From Omnitrophica bacterium RBG_13_46_9 (GTDB lineage Bacteria > Omnitrophota > Gorgyraeia > JABMRN01 > RBG-13-46-9): 14,218 bases of DNA. The stretch lies in contig MHFD01000077.1 in NCBI GenBank assembly GCA_001804045.1, positions 144 to 14,361 of the forward strand, written 5' to 3'. Each line of letters begins with the position of its first letter. The stretch's first letter is position 1. Position numbers and translations under genes: made by a program. The notes under the pieces are model-generated. The model was not told the origin of the DNA, made no database searches, and saw nothing but the letters and a program-made list of their open reading frames with translations. Positions 1 through 6,179 of this stretch are shown piece by piece.

Positions 1-32
1 TATTATAACATGAGTTTTGTTTCAGGGGATTT

Positions 33-308
33 TTACTTATTATCAATGAGTTCCAATTTTTCTTTTCTGCTAAGCCTTTTGATTTCCGCTTCTCTTTTTC
101 TTGCCTTGTTATAATTTAAGCGTTTTTCCTCATACAAAAGCTCCACCGGCTTACGGCCTCTGGTGTACCTGCAGCTTATGCTTGTGTTATGCTCAGTGAT
201 CCGCTTCTTCGCATCTTTAGCTATTCCCGTATATAATGTTTTATCGCGGCATCGCGCAATGTACACAAACCATGGTTCATTATAAATAGTCCTATCCCGG
301 GTAGCCAT
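33..308 (-). CDS. GIY-YIG nuclease-superfamily protein (UPF0213/YhbQ-like)
   Basis: This is a 91-residue single-domain protein of the GIY-YIG fold. The first motif appears as VYI at residues 15-17 and the second as YTG at 26-28. R36 and H40 follow, then the family segment YTRGRKPVELLYEE near 48-61, and E74 lies in the C-terminal basic helix. The length and motif order match the small stand-alone UPF0213/YhbQ group. In that group a DNA-nicking or repair role has been proposed, but the cellular function is poorly defined. It is the last gene of the serS operon: its ATG overlaps the stop of the upstream membrane protein by one base (TAATG), which suggests translational coupling. The family assignment is secure; nuclease activity is inferred from the fold. 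Confidence 0.9.
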   Translation of the reverse strand: MATRDRTIYNEPWFVYIARCRDKTLYTGIAKDAKKRITEHNTSISCRYTRGRKPVELLYEEKRLNYNKARKREAEIKRLSRKEKLELIDNK

Positions 309-970
309 TAACCAAGCAATCTGCCGAAAATATAAAGATACATATCTTTCGAAAGGACCATAGTCTTTTTCACGAAAGACATGAACGATATCTCCTTAAA
401 AATGACGCTCATGATAAAAAGAAGGGCGGATACATTCGCCGCATATATGAGAAGGACGGAAAATAAATATCCGGTCTTTACTATGTCGGGCTGTCTGAGC
501 TTCATGACCTCTATGGTCATGAAAATATGAAAACTGACCGTAAATCCTAGCAAGAAGATAAGTTCGTTTGAAAATCTGGACACATTATAGAACCTGGACA
601 AAATAAAATACAGTAAAATCAGAAATATGGCATGAACCGGCACGAAATAGGGGCTCAATCTTATAAACAGGTTAGTCTTTGTGGTCGTGACGTTTCCGCC
701 GTTTTGTGATATGTGAAAAGATGTGACCTGGCCGCCGCAAAGCCACGTTGCCACGACATGCACTATTTCGTGACCCCAAGTATACACATACATGGGTCTT
801 ATAAAGACTATATGAAAAATGGGATATGTAAAAAAACCGCCTATCAGAAGAAATAAATTTACATTGAAAAAGTCCAAGCCTTCCAGACTTTGCAAAAAAG
901 CCCTTGTCAGCGCTATGGCAACGGGGATAAACAAAATAGCGATAAGTGTCTTTAAGGTCCTGCCAAGCAT
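308..970 (-). CDS. M50-like integral membrane metalloprotease
   Basis: This 220-residue, very hydrophobic protein has a zinc-protease HExxH motif (HEIVH, residues 67-71, inside GHEIVHVVATWLCGG). About five membrane segments are visible: near 8-25, 37-58, 66-80, 108-126 and 137-152, with a further one near 168-192. The HExxH motif lies within or beside a membrane helix, as in M50 (site-2-protease-like) intramembrane proteases and the M50B-like group. A conventional second motif (NxxPxxxxDG) is not obvious. The segment RQPDIVKTG at 159-167 may supply the third metal ligand (D162), which leaves some doubt about activity. There is no PDZ domain. It starts one base after the serS stop and ends overlapping the GIY-YIG start, so it is co-transcribed with both. 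The substrate is unknown. Confidence 0.75.
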   Translation of the reverse strand: MLGRTLKTLIAILFIPVAIALTRAFLQSLEGLDFFNVNLFLLIGGFFTYPIFHIVFIRPMYVYTWGHEIVHVVATWLCGGQVTSFHISQNGGNVTTTKTNLFIRLSPYFVPVHAIFLILLYFILSRFYNVSRFSNELIFLLGFTVSFHIFMTIEVMKLRQPDIVKTGYLFSVLLIYAANVSALLFIMSVIFKEISFMSFVKKTMVLSKDMYLYIFGRLLG

Positions 971-971
971 G

Positions 972-2249
972 TTATTCCGGCTTTATTGATTCGAGCCCAT
1001 CCATGTAAGGCCGAAGGGCCCTTGGAATGTTTACGCCGCTATCCTTATTCTGATGGATCTCCAAAATAGCGATCACAAGCCTCGCCAGAGCAACGCCCGA
1101 ACCGTTCAATGTATGGACAAACTGCAGTTTTTTAGACTGTCTGGACCTGAATTTTATATTTGCCCTGCGGGCCTGGAAATCTGTAAAGTTGGAGCAGCTC
1201 GATACCTCAAGCCATCTTTTAAGGCCAGGCGCCCAGAGTTCGATATCATAACACTTGCTCGCGGCAAAGCTTAAATCACCTGTCGAAAGCGCTATAACCC
1301 GATAAGGCAATTCCAGTAATTGTATCACCTCTTCCGCATCAGCAAGCAGTTTCTCAAGCTCTTCATATGAGGTCCGGGGCTCAACAAACTTGACAAGTTC
1401 GACCTTATCAAACTGGTGAACCCTGGTAAGCCCCTTTGTGTCTTTTCCATACGAACCGGCTTCCCTTCGGAAACAGGCGGTATACGCAGTGTAACGTATG
1501 GGCAGTTCGTCTTCCTCTAATACCTCATCAGCGTGAATATTAGTAACGGGTACCTCCGCTGTAGGGATCAAAAACAGGTCATCGTCCTTCAGCCTATACA
1601 TATCCTCTTCCAATTTCGGCAGCTGGCCCGTACCTGTCATGCTTCTTCTGTTTACCAGAAAAGGAGGAAATATCTCTTTGTAGCCGTGTTTTTTAGTATG
1701 CAGGTCCAGCATAAAATTGAATAATGCCCTTTCCATCCTGGCCCCTAGACCTTTATATAAGGCAAAACCCGTGCCTGCGATCTTGGTCGCCCTGCCAAAA
1801 TCCAGTATATCCAAAATTTCGCCTATTTCTAAGTGCGTCCTTGGCTCAAAGTCAAATTTAGGTAACACCCCCCATTCTTTAACTACCTTATTTGCTTCCG
1901 GTCCAGGCCCTATATTGACAGATTCATGGGGTATATTTGGGATATTATATACAAAATTGGCATATTTTTGATTAATTTCCTCCACTTTTGCCTCTATTTC
2001 GGCTATTTTTTGGGAAACTACCTTCATAGAGCCTATAAAGTCTTTCGGATTCTTCTTTTCTCTCATTATTTCGCCGATTTTATCCGAAACTTCGTTCTTT
2101 TGGCGTTTTAACGCTTCGACTTCTGTGACCAATTCGCGCCTGGTCTTATCCAGTCCTAAAAACTCTTCTATATCCAGCTTGATACCCTTGTCCTTTAGGG
2201 CTTTTTTCACTATTTCGGGATTTTCACGAACGAACTTAACATCTAACAT
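972..2249 (-). CDS. serS: Seryl-tRNA synthetase
   Basis: This class II aminoacyl-tRNA synthetase charges tRNA-Ser (and tRNA-Sec, if present) with serine in the cytoplasm. The 425-residue protein starts with the family signature MLDVKFVRENPE. It then has the long N-terminal coiled-coil arm (about 28-100) that binds the tRNA variable arm, followed by the catalytic core. The core shows TAEVPVT (230-236), motif 2 with CFRREAGSYGKDTKG (259-273), and motif 3 as NGSGVALARLVIAILE (382-397). Length is normal for bacteria. A start ten codons upstream (at 2279) is open. The ATG at 2249 is preferred because GAGGT lies 8 nt before it and because it matches the usual N-terminus. It is the first gene of a three-gene operon with 1-nt spacing to the next gene. 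A composite repeat (2299-2674) lies just upstream. Confidence 0.97.
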   Translation of the reverse strand: MLDVKFVRENPEIVKKALKDKGIKLDIEEFLGLDKTRRELVTEVEALKRQKNEVSDKIGEIMREKKNPKDFIGSMKVVSQKIAEIEAKVEEINQKYANFVYNIPNIPHESVNIGPGPEANKVVKEWGVLPKFDFEPRTHLEIGEILDILDFGRATKIAGTGFALYKGLGARMERALFNFMLDLHTKKHGYKEIFPPFLVNRRSMTGTGQLPKLEEDMYRLKDDDLFLIPTAEVPVTNIHADEVLEEDELPIRYTAYTACFRREAGSYGKDTKGLTRVHQFDKVELVKFVEPRTSYEELEKLLADAEEVIQLLELPYRVIALSTGDLSFAASKCYDIELWAPGLKRWLEVSSCSNFTDFQARRANIKFRSRQSKKLQFVHTLNGSGVALARLVIAILEIHQNKDSGVNIPRALRPYMDGLESIKPE

Positions 2250-2298
2250 TGTCTTGACCTCACATATTTTGAATAGCAATGACCCGCTTTTTCATATA

Positions 2299-2674
2299 GG
2301 TTTCTTAAGGTTGCGTTTTTATTTATTATAGTTTCTTCTGTTCTATGTTGCACAGGTTGCAAAGGTTTCATAGGTTGCAGATGTTACTTTATTCGAATTT
2401 ATGTAACCTCTGCAACCTTTAGCAACCTCTGCAACATTTGCAACTTCTCATGTAGTTAGCGCTTCGATATGTGCTATATCGAATCGTCCCACGTCCTACG
2501 GAACGTGCTATTGTTAACACCTGCACATATCGGAGGTTTCTTTATGTTTCTTTATGTTGCTTAAGGTTTCTTAAAGTTGCTTTTTCGTATTAGCAACATT
2601 CCGAAACTTTAAGAAACTTCCCGCAACCTCCCGAAACTTCCCCTACAACCTACTACCTATTACCTACTACCTAA
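2299..2674. repeat. Composite phased repeat, copy A (GTTGC/GTTTC cores)
   Basis: This fills most of the 446-bp gap between rtcB and serS. Hairpin 1 has five cores (GTTGC, GTTTC or GTTAC) beginning at 2347, 2356, 2365, 2374 and 2383, exactly 9 bp apart. These are mirrored by GTAAC/GCAAC cores at 2403, 2412, 2422, 2431 and 2440 across a 15-nt AT-rich loop. Hairpin 2 has cores at 2536, 2546, 2556, 2566 and 2576, exactly 10 bp apart, mirrored at 2593, 2603, 2613, 2623 and 2633. A heptamer run of the type TACCTAC follows at 2647-2674. Two extra cores lie at 2300 and 2310. A second copy with the same geometry is at 11288-11553. Between the hairpins, CGATATGTGC (2465-2474) and its exact reverse complement (2523-2532) form another inverted pair. 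No ORF is supported here. Confidence 0.85.
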
Positions 2675-2695
2675 CGCGCTATAACGAATATCCCC

Positions 2696-4150
2696 TCACC
2701 CTTTTATAACACAAAGGGGCCGCATGCGGGTAACCCTCTTTGAGATACCGGCTCCGTGAACGACATGCACGACATCCGTAACGTTCTTATAGGCCTCCGG
2801 CGCCTCCTCGGCCAAAACGCCCTTTCCGGACGCCAGGACCAGTATGCCTTTCTCTTCCAATTCTTTCGCGATAGACCTGCCCCGGCAAGCACTTATCGCC
2901 GCTGTCCTTGACAATAACCGCCCCGCCCCATGACAGGTGCTGTAGAATGTCTCTTCGGCCTTCTGGGTTCCGACCAGCAAGAATGAATTCCTGCCCATGT
3001 CGCCCGGGATAATAACGGGCTGGCCTATCTCTTTATATCTTTCCGGCAGATCCGGATGACCGGGCCCGAAGGCGCGCGTCGCGCCTTTGCGGTGAACGCA
3101 TAAAAGTCTATTTTTGCCGTCTATGTCATATCTTTCGAACTTAGCGATATTATGAGCTACGTCGTAAATCAAATCCATTCCAAGGTCTTTAAAGCTTTTC
3201 TTAAAAACTTTCTCAAAAACTTCCCGCACAAGATGCATAAGGCATTGCCTGTTATTCCAGGCATAATTCGCGGCGCATTTCATACTGGCGATATATGCCT
3301 GTCCTTCCGGAGACTTGACCGGAGCGCAGGCAAGCTGCCTGTCCGGCACGGCTATACCGTATTTCGTCAAAGCCCTGCCCATATCCCTGGAATACTCATC
3401 GCATATCTGATAACCAAAACCGCGAGAACCGGAGTGTATCATTACCGTGATCTGGCCTTTTTCCAAATTGAAGACCCGCGCTGTTCCGGTATCGTAGATC
3501 TCGTCGATGACCTGGACTTCGATAAAATGGTTTCCGCTTCCGAGGGTACCCGATTGGCGCTTCCCTCTTTGGTAAGCCCTGTCGGAGACTATCGAAGGGT
3601 CAGCTCCTTCCATACAACCTTTTTCTTCGGTATTTTCCAGGTCTTCTTTCGTGCCATATCCTTTGCCGACAGCCCAGGCCGCGCCTTTAGTCAATATCTT
3701 TTTCTCTTCCTCAGGACTCACTCTTATTTTTCCTTCGGAGCCGACGCCGGCCGGCACGTCATTGTAAAGGGTATTTACCAGTTCCCTGATCCGGGATTTA
3801 ACATCTTTTTCCATCAGGTCTGTTTTTAGGAGGCGAACTCCGCAATTTATGTCAAAACCGACTCCTCCGGGCGTTATTACGCCGCCCTCCTCGATGTCGG
3901 TCGCCACAACGCCGCCTATAGGCAGCCCATAACCCCAGTGGATATCCGGCATGGCCAGCGAATACCGCACTATTCCGGGCAGAAAAGCCGCGTTCGCCAC
4001 CTGCTTAAGCGCCTTATCGCGCATTACGGCTTCCAACAGGCGTTCTTCGGCATATATGATGCCCGGAACGCGCATACCTGCCATATAGCTTTTCGGAAGC
4101 CGCCACCTGTAATCGTCTATTTTCTGCAAAGGATTCTGCCAGTTATCCAC
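2696..4150 (-). CDS. rtcB: RNA-splicing ligase RtcB (GTP-dependent 3'-phosphate RNA ligase)
   Basis: RtcB joins RNA ends carrying 2',3'-cyclic phosphate or 3'-phosphate to 5'-OH ends, using GTP and Mn2+, in tRNA splicing or RNA repair. The 484-residue protein is full length. The metal ligands and the catalytic histidine are all visible: GGVGFDINCGVR (D100, C103), GSGNHFIEVQ (H208), MIHSGSRG (H239), DVAHNIAKFE (H333), and CHGAG with the guanylylated histidine (H407). HRKGATRA lies at 353-360. The start is GTG, chosen because AGGTG lies 4 nt upstream and the N-terminus is family-like. Archease lies 92 nt upstream on the same strand, a recurrent pairing in which archease speeds RtcB guanylylation. 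The stop is TGA and a large repeat follows it. Confidence 0.97.
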   Translation of the reverse strand: MDNWQNPLQKIDDYRWRLPKSYMAGMRVPGIIYAEERLLEAVMRDKALKQVANAAFLPGIVRYSLAMPDIHWGYGLPIGGVVATDIEEGGVITPGGVGFDINCGVRLLKTDLMEKDVKSRIRELVNTLYNDVPAGVGSEGKIRVSPEEEKKILTKGAAWAVGKGYGTKEDLENTEEKGCMEGADPSIVSDRAYQRGKRQSGTLGSGNHFIEVQVIDEIYDTGTARVFNLEKGQITVMIHSGSRGFGYQICDEYSRDMGRALTKYGIAVPDRQLACAPVKSPEGQAYIASMKCAANYAWNNRQCLMHLVREVFEKVFKKSFKDLGMDLIYDVAHNIAKFERYDIDGKNRLLCVHRKGATRAFGPGHPDLPERYKEIGQPVIIPGDMGRNSFLLVGTQKAEETFYSTCHGAGRLLSRTAAISACRGRSIAKELEEKGILVLASGKGVLAEEAPEAYKNVTDVVHVVHGAGISKRVTRMRPLCVIKG

Positions 4151-4242
4151 GTTACACCTAATCTTCGGTAAATGCGGACCCGCACACGACCGGCGCAGAT
4201 CGCATCGGATACGGGAGCAACCCGCGTTTATCTTGCGCCAAA

Positions 4243-4659
4243 TCAGACGTCAAACACAATATCTGTCGATAGGCCCTCTTTGGCCTCTCTTATGCTAAGA
4301 TCGTGAAATGTAGCGGCCTTTATCTCCGTCTTTAGCCTATTCCTGTTCTGCCCGACGTGCCTGCCATGCGCTTTCGCCACTAGTTGTATTTCATTAAAAA
4401 AATTGACGTCAAATTCAAAAAATATTATGCCTTTTGTGTAGAAATTGTAAAGCAATTCATCCAGCCAAGACACTAAAAGCTCCTCTTTTGAAGGAGCTTC
4501 TAAATTTATATCTATGGATACGGAACTTTCTAAACCTTCCAGGTCGGCTATTACGTCAAACATCCCGTAGGCGGCGTTAATAAAAAGTTCCCGCAGATCT
4601 TTGCCATATACCCTTAGTGCTATGTCCGCTGTGTGCGGTATCTGCTCGTATCGTTTCAT
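4243..4659 (-). CDS. Archease (RtcB-activating protein)
   Basis: This 138-residue protein matches the archease family (MTH1598/TM1083-like). Archease helps RtcB load GMP on its catalytic histidine and allows multiple turnover. Recognisable elements are the N-terminal IPHTADIALRV with metal-binding D12, the helix VSWLDELLYNF (63-73), KAATFHDLSI (114-123), and the conserved acidic C-terminal end DIVFDV. The length is typical. It lies immediately upstream of rtcB, with 92 nt between them that contain no visible gene or terminator, so co-expression is likely. The start codon has no good Shine-Dalgarno sequence, and a tandem 21-bp repeat begins 6 nt upstream of the ATG. That may mean a leader was altered by repeat insertion. 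Confidence 0.93.
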   Translation of the reverse strand: MKRYEQIPHTADIALRVYGKDLRELFINAAYGMFDVIADLEGLESSVSIDINLEAPSKEELLVSWLDELLYNFYTKGIIFFEFDVNFFNEIQLVAKAHGRHVGQNRNRLKTEIKAATFHDLSIREAKEGLSTDIVFDV

Positions 4660-4665
4660 TATTTA

Positions 4666-4701
4666 GTCATCAGCTATCAGCTTTCAGTCATCAGCTATCA
4701 G
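4666..4701. repeat. Tandem 21-bp repeat
   Basis: A 21-bp unit beginning GTCATCAGCTATCAG is present once in full (4666-4686) and again for its first 15 bases (4687-4701). It lies directly before the archease start codon. A separate word repeat built on CTAGACGCTAG occurs nearby at about 4805-4830. Confidence 0.8.
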
Positions 4702-4840
4702 CCAAGATGAATTTTATCATCGTAGGCGTCTTCCGCCAGAGGGCGGATTCACCTTCTAGTAGAAGCGGTTAGCAATTAGATGGAACAATAACGAAAAAAT
4801 GTTACTAGACGCTAGTCGCTAGACGCTAGAATTGGTCGGA

Positions 4841-4873
4841 GGCGCAAAAAGAGAATTCCTCACTTTTTGCGCC
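4841..4873. repeat. Hairpin with 11-nt TGAGGAAT-type loop (first)
   Basis: A perfect 11-bp stem (GGCGCAAAAAG with CTTTTTGCGCC) closes an 11-nt loop, AGAATTCCTCA. On the minus strand the loop contains TGAGGAAT. The same loop ending recurs in the hairpin at 5087-5127 on a different stem. Confidence 0.8.
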
Positions 4874-4963
4874 GTAGACCGAATCTTTCCGCTAATGGGA
4901 AAAAGATAAATAAGAAAAAACCGCTAGGTTTTGTCTTATATACAGATTACTTTCTCTTTCTAG

Positions 4964-5059
4964 CCTTCCTTTCCGGAAGGGATACAGCCATGAACTAGAA
5001 CAAAGTTCAGTTCATGGCGTCATAAGGGAAACCTGGGGTTTCCCTTTGAAATGATTTGG
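4964..5059. repeat. Run of short perfect hairpins
   Basis: Three consecutive palindromes are visible. CCTTCC with GGAAGG lies at 4964-4980. GCCATGAACT with AGTTCATGGC lies at 4987-5018 and has a further inner GAAC/GTTC pairing. AGGGAAACC with GGTTTCCCT lies at 5025-5045 and has a 3-nt loop. TGATTTGG at 5052-5059 pairs exactly with CCAAATCA at 5129-5136, enclosing the next two hairpins in a possible three-way junction. No ORF in the stretch looks real. Confidence 0.7.
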
Positions 5060-5065
5060 CGACAG

Positions 5066-5136
5066 CCTTCCGCCTTTAGCGGAAGGTTTTGTCAAAAAAA
5101 GCATATTCCTCACTTTTTTTGACAAAAACCAAATCA
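5066..5136. repeat. Two hairpins inside a closing stem, including second TGAGGAAT-type loop
   Basis: CCTTCCGC (5066-5073) pairs with GCGGAAGG (5079-5086). Next, a 15-bp perfect stem (5087-5101 with 5113-5127) ending in a run of A opposite a run of T closes the 11-nt loop CATATTCCTCA. The closing stem TGATTTGG/CCAAATCA brackets both. Together with 4841-4873 this gives the same loop on two unrelated stems. Confidence 0.75.
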
Positions 5137-5140
5137 GTAC

Positions 5141-5164
5141 AAGAAGTACCCCGCAGAGGACTCG
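5141..5164. repeat. 24-bp direct repeat of the tRNA-Lys 3' end (att-like)
   Basis: This stretch is identical to 5356-5379. The latter covers the 3' strand of the T stem, the 3' acceptor strand, the discriminator base and six downstream bases of the tRNA-Lys gene. The two copies are in direct orientation 215 bp apart. A 24-bp direct copy of a tRNA 3' end is the usual footprint of site-specific integration or of later deletion of an integrated element. No integrase is present between the copies. Confidence 0.75.
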
Positions 5165-5355
5165 CCTACTACGCTCGCTTCGCTCGCTGCGTAGGCTCCC
5201 CTCGCTCGCTGACGCCCACGTTCTGTGGGCTTTTCCTCCCATAAGGTCGGCGCTCGTGGTTCGACAAGCTCACCACCCCTCGAACCTCCTGCTTCGAACC
5301 ATCCCGAGTTTGCCGAGGGGCTCGCTTCTCGTCCTCTGCTTGGAGAATTTCAAAG
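5164..5355. other. Non-coding interval between the two tRNA-tail copies
   Basis: The 191-bp interval holds two hairpins, GCCTAC with GTAGGC (5164-5196) and GCCCAC with GTGGGC (5214-5230). It also holds runs of CGCTCG words and a block with TTCGACAAGCTCACC-type and TTCGAACCATCC-type words. Similar words recur at about 7640-7700. Open frames that cross it consist of repeat-derived serine/arginine-rich peptides and are not supported as genes. Confidence 0.6.
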
Positions 5356-5361
5356 AAGAAG

Positions 5362-5434
5362 TACCCCGCAGAGGACTCGAACCTCTCACGGCCGCCTTAA
5401 AAGGGCGGTGCTCTGCCAGATGAGCTAGCGGGGC
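5362..5434 (-). tRNA. tRNA-Lys (UUU anticodon)
   Basis: Read on the minus strand this 73-nt gene folds into a complete cloverleaf. The acceptor stem is GCCCCGC with GCGGGGT (first pair G-U). The D stem is GCTC/GAGC, and the anticodon stem CCGCC/GGCGG encloses the loop CTTTTAA with anticodon TTT. A five-base variable loop follows, then the T stem AGAGG/CCTCT with loop TTCGAGT, and discriminator A. The 3' CCA is not encoded. It lies between frr and archease on the same strand. The 24 bases at its 3' end are duplicated at 5141-5164. Confidence 0.97.
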
Positions 5435-5464
5435 AAGTTGTTGTTTAGTAAGAATAAACTTAAA

Positions 5465-5592
5465 CTCAAAACCCGAAATCCTAAATCCGAAACAAATTCA
5501 AAATTCTAATTTCCAAAATTCCAAACTCGTATTTTAAATACCGTGATTTTGACTTTAGAATTTGGTTAGAATTTCGTATTTCGGATTTGTTT
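5465..5592. repeat. AT-rich heptamer-like inverted repeat between tRNA-Lys and frr
   Basis: The left half (about 5468-5530) is a run of GAAATCC/TAAATCC/AATTCAAA-type words of roughly 7-nt period. The right half (about 5550-5592) is largely its reverse complement. A short palindrome near 5528-5543 (GTATTTTAAATAC) lies at the centre. The whole could form a long, imperfect, AT-rich hairpin just after the frr stop. It could reduce read-through from the translation operon. There is no clear intrinsic terminator with a GC stem and a T tract. Confidence 0.6.
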
Positions 5593-6159
5593 TCAGACCT
5601 CCTGTATCTCTTTCTCTTTATTGGCCAGGTGGTCATCGACCTCTTTTGAGTATTTGTCAATGAGCTTCTGTATCTCGCCTTTGTATTTAAATTTATCGTC
5701 TTCCGTTATTATCTTATCTTTCTCCAGCCTATCGATCTCATCGTTCCCGACCCGGCGGGCCGTGCGCAGGGATATCTTCCCCTCCTCCGTAATCTTTTTC
5801 AAAACTTTGGCGAGCTCGTCCCTTCGCTCTTTTGTAAGGGGAGGGACGGATATCCTGATAACCTTCCCGTCATTATTCGGGGTGATCCCCAGCTCTGAGG
5901 TAAGAATGGACTTTTCGACATCGCCAAGTATGGAGTTATCCCAGGGTTGGATAACGATAAGGCGCGGCTCCGGCGTAGAAACGCTGGCCAGCTGTTTAAT
6001 GGGCATTGAAGTCCCGTAACACTCAACCTTTATCCCTTCTACAAGGCTGGAGTGAGCCCTGCCCGTGCGTATAGTAGAGAATTCCCTTTCGGTGGCCTCA
6101 ACGGTCTTCTTCATCTTATTTTCAAGTTCTTTCAATACTTCTTTAGCGGTAATAGCCAA
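5593..6159 (-). CDS. frr: Ribosome recycling factor
   Basis: RRF works with EF-G to split the post-termination ribosome. The 188-residue protein has the normal length and sequence. STIRTGRAHSSLVEG lies at residues 28-42, the domain II segment from about 43 to 105, PPLTKERRDEL near 106-116, and the domain I segment RTARRVGNDEIDRLEKDK after that. The start is TTG. It is supported because a GGGGGGTG Shine-Dalgarno-like stretch ends 7 nt upstream and because the N-terminus MAITAKEVLKELE is family-like. The gene begins 20 nt after the pyrH stop, in the conserved order rpsB-tsf-pyrH-frr, so it is co-transcribed with pyrH. Confidence 0.97.
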   Translation of the reverse strand: MAITAKEVLKELENKMKKTVEATEREFSTIRTGRAHSSLVEGIKVECYGTSMPIKQLASVSTPEPRLIVIQPWDNSILGDVEKSILTSELGITPNNDGKVIRISVPPLTKERRDELAKVLKKITEEGKISLRTARRVGNDEIDRLEKDKIITEDDKFKYKGEIQKLIDKYSKEVDDHLANKEKEIQEV

Positions 6160-6179
6160 GAGAAATCACCCCCCTCTTA

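Noticed and set aside
137..162. Match to the start of the 131-bp repeat (AGCTCCACCGGCTTAC) inside the GIY-YIG gene
   Set aside because: These bases encode the family-conserved KPVELLYEE segment, so the resemblance is most simply coincidence.
2299..2674. CRISPR array (short GTTTC/GAAAC-ended repeats)
   Set aside because: Units are 9-10 bp with variable bases between 5-bp cores. There are no 23-40 bp repeats, no unique spacers of similar length, and no cas genes.
3152..3829. 225-residue plus-strand ORF
   Set aside because: It is entirely antisense to rtcB, whose motifs are intact in the other frame; it is a shadow frame.
4961..4990. SRP RNA apical loop (TCCGGAAGGG followed by CAGCC)
   Set aside because: It resembles the conserved loop only superficially. 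The flanking stem and the AGCAG internal loop are absent, and the bases form a simpler CCTTCC/GGAAGG hairpin.
4841..5230. Integron attC array
   Set aside because: The palindromes are consecutive with no cassette genes between them, and I saw no conserved R and L core pairs or integrase.
5012..5242. 76-residue minus-strand ORF
   Set aside because: It consists of translated hairpins and CGCTCG words plus the tRNA tail, giving a Ser/Arg/Glu repeat peptide. It has no ribosome binding site or family signature.
5225..5428. 67-residue plus-strand ORF overlapping tRNA-Lys
   Set aside because: It reads through the antisense strand of a clear tRNA and through repeat words.
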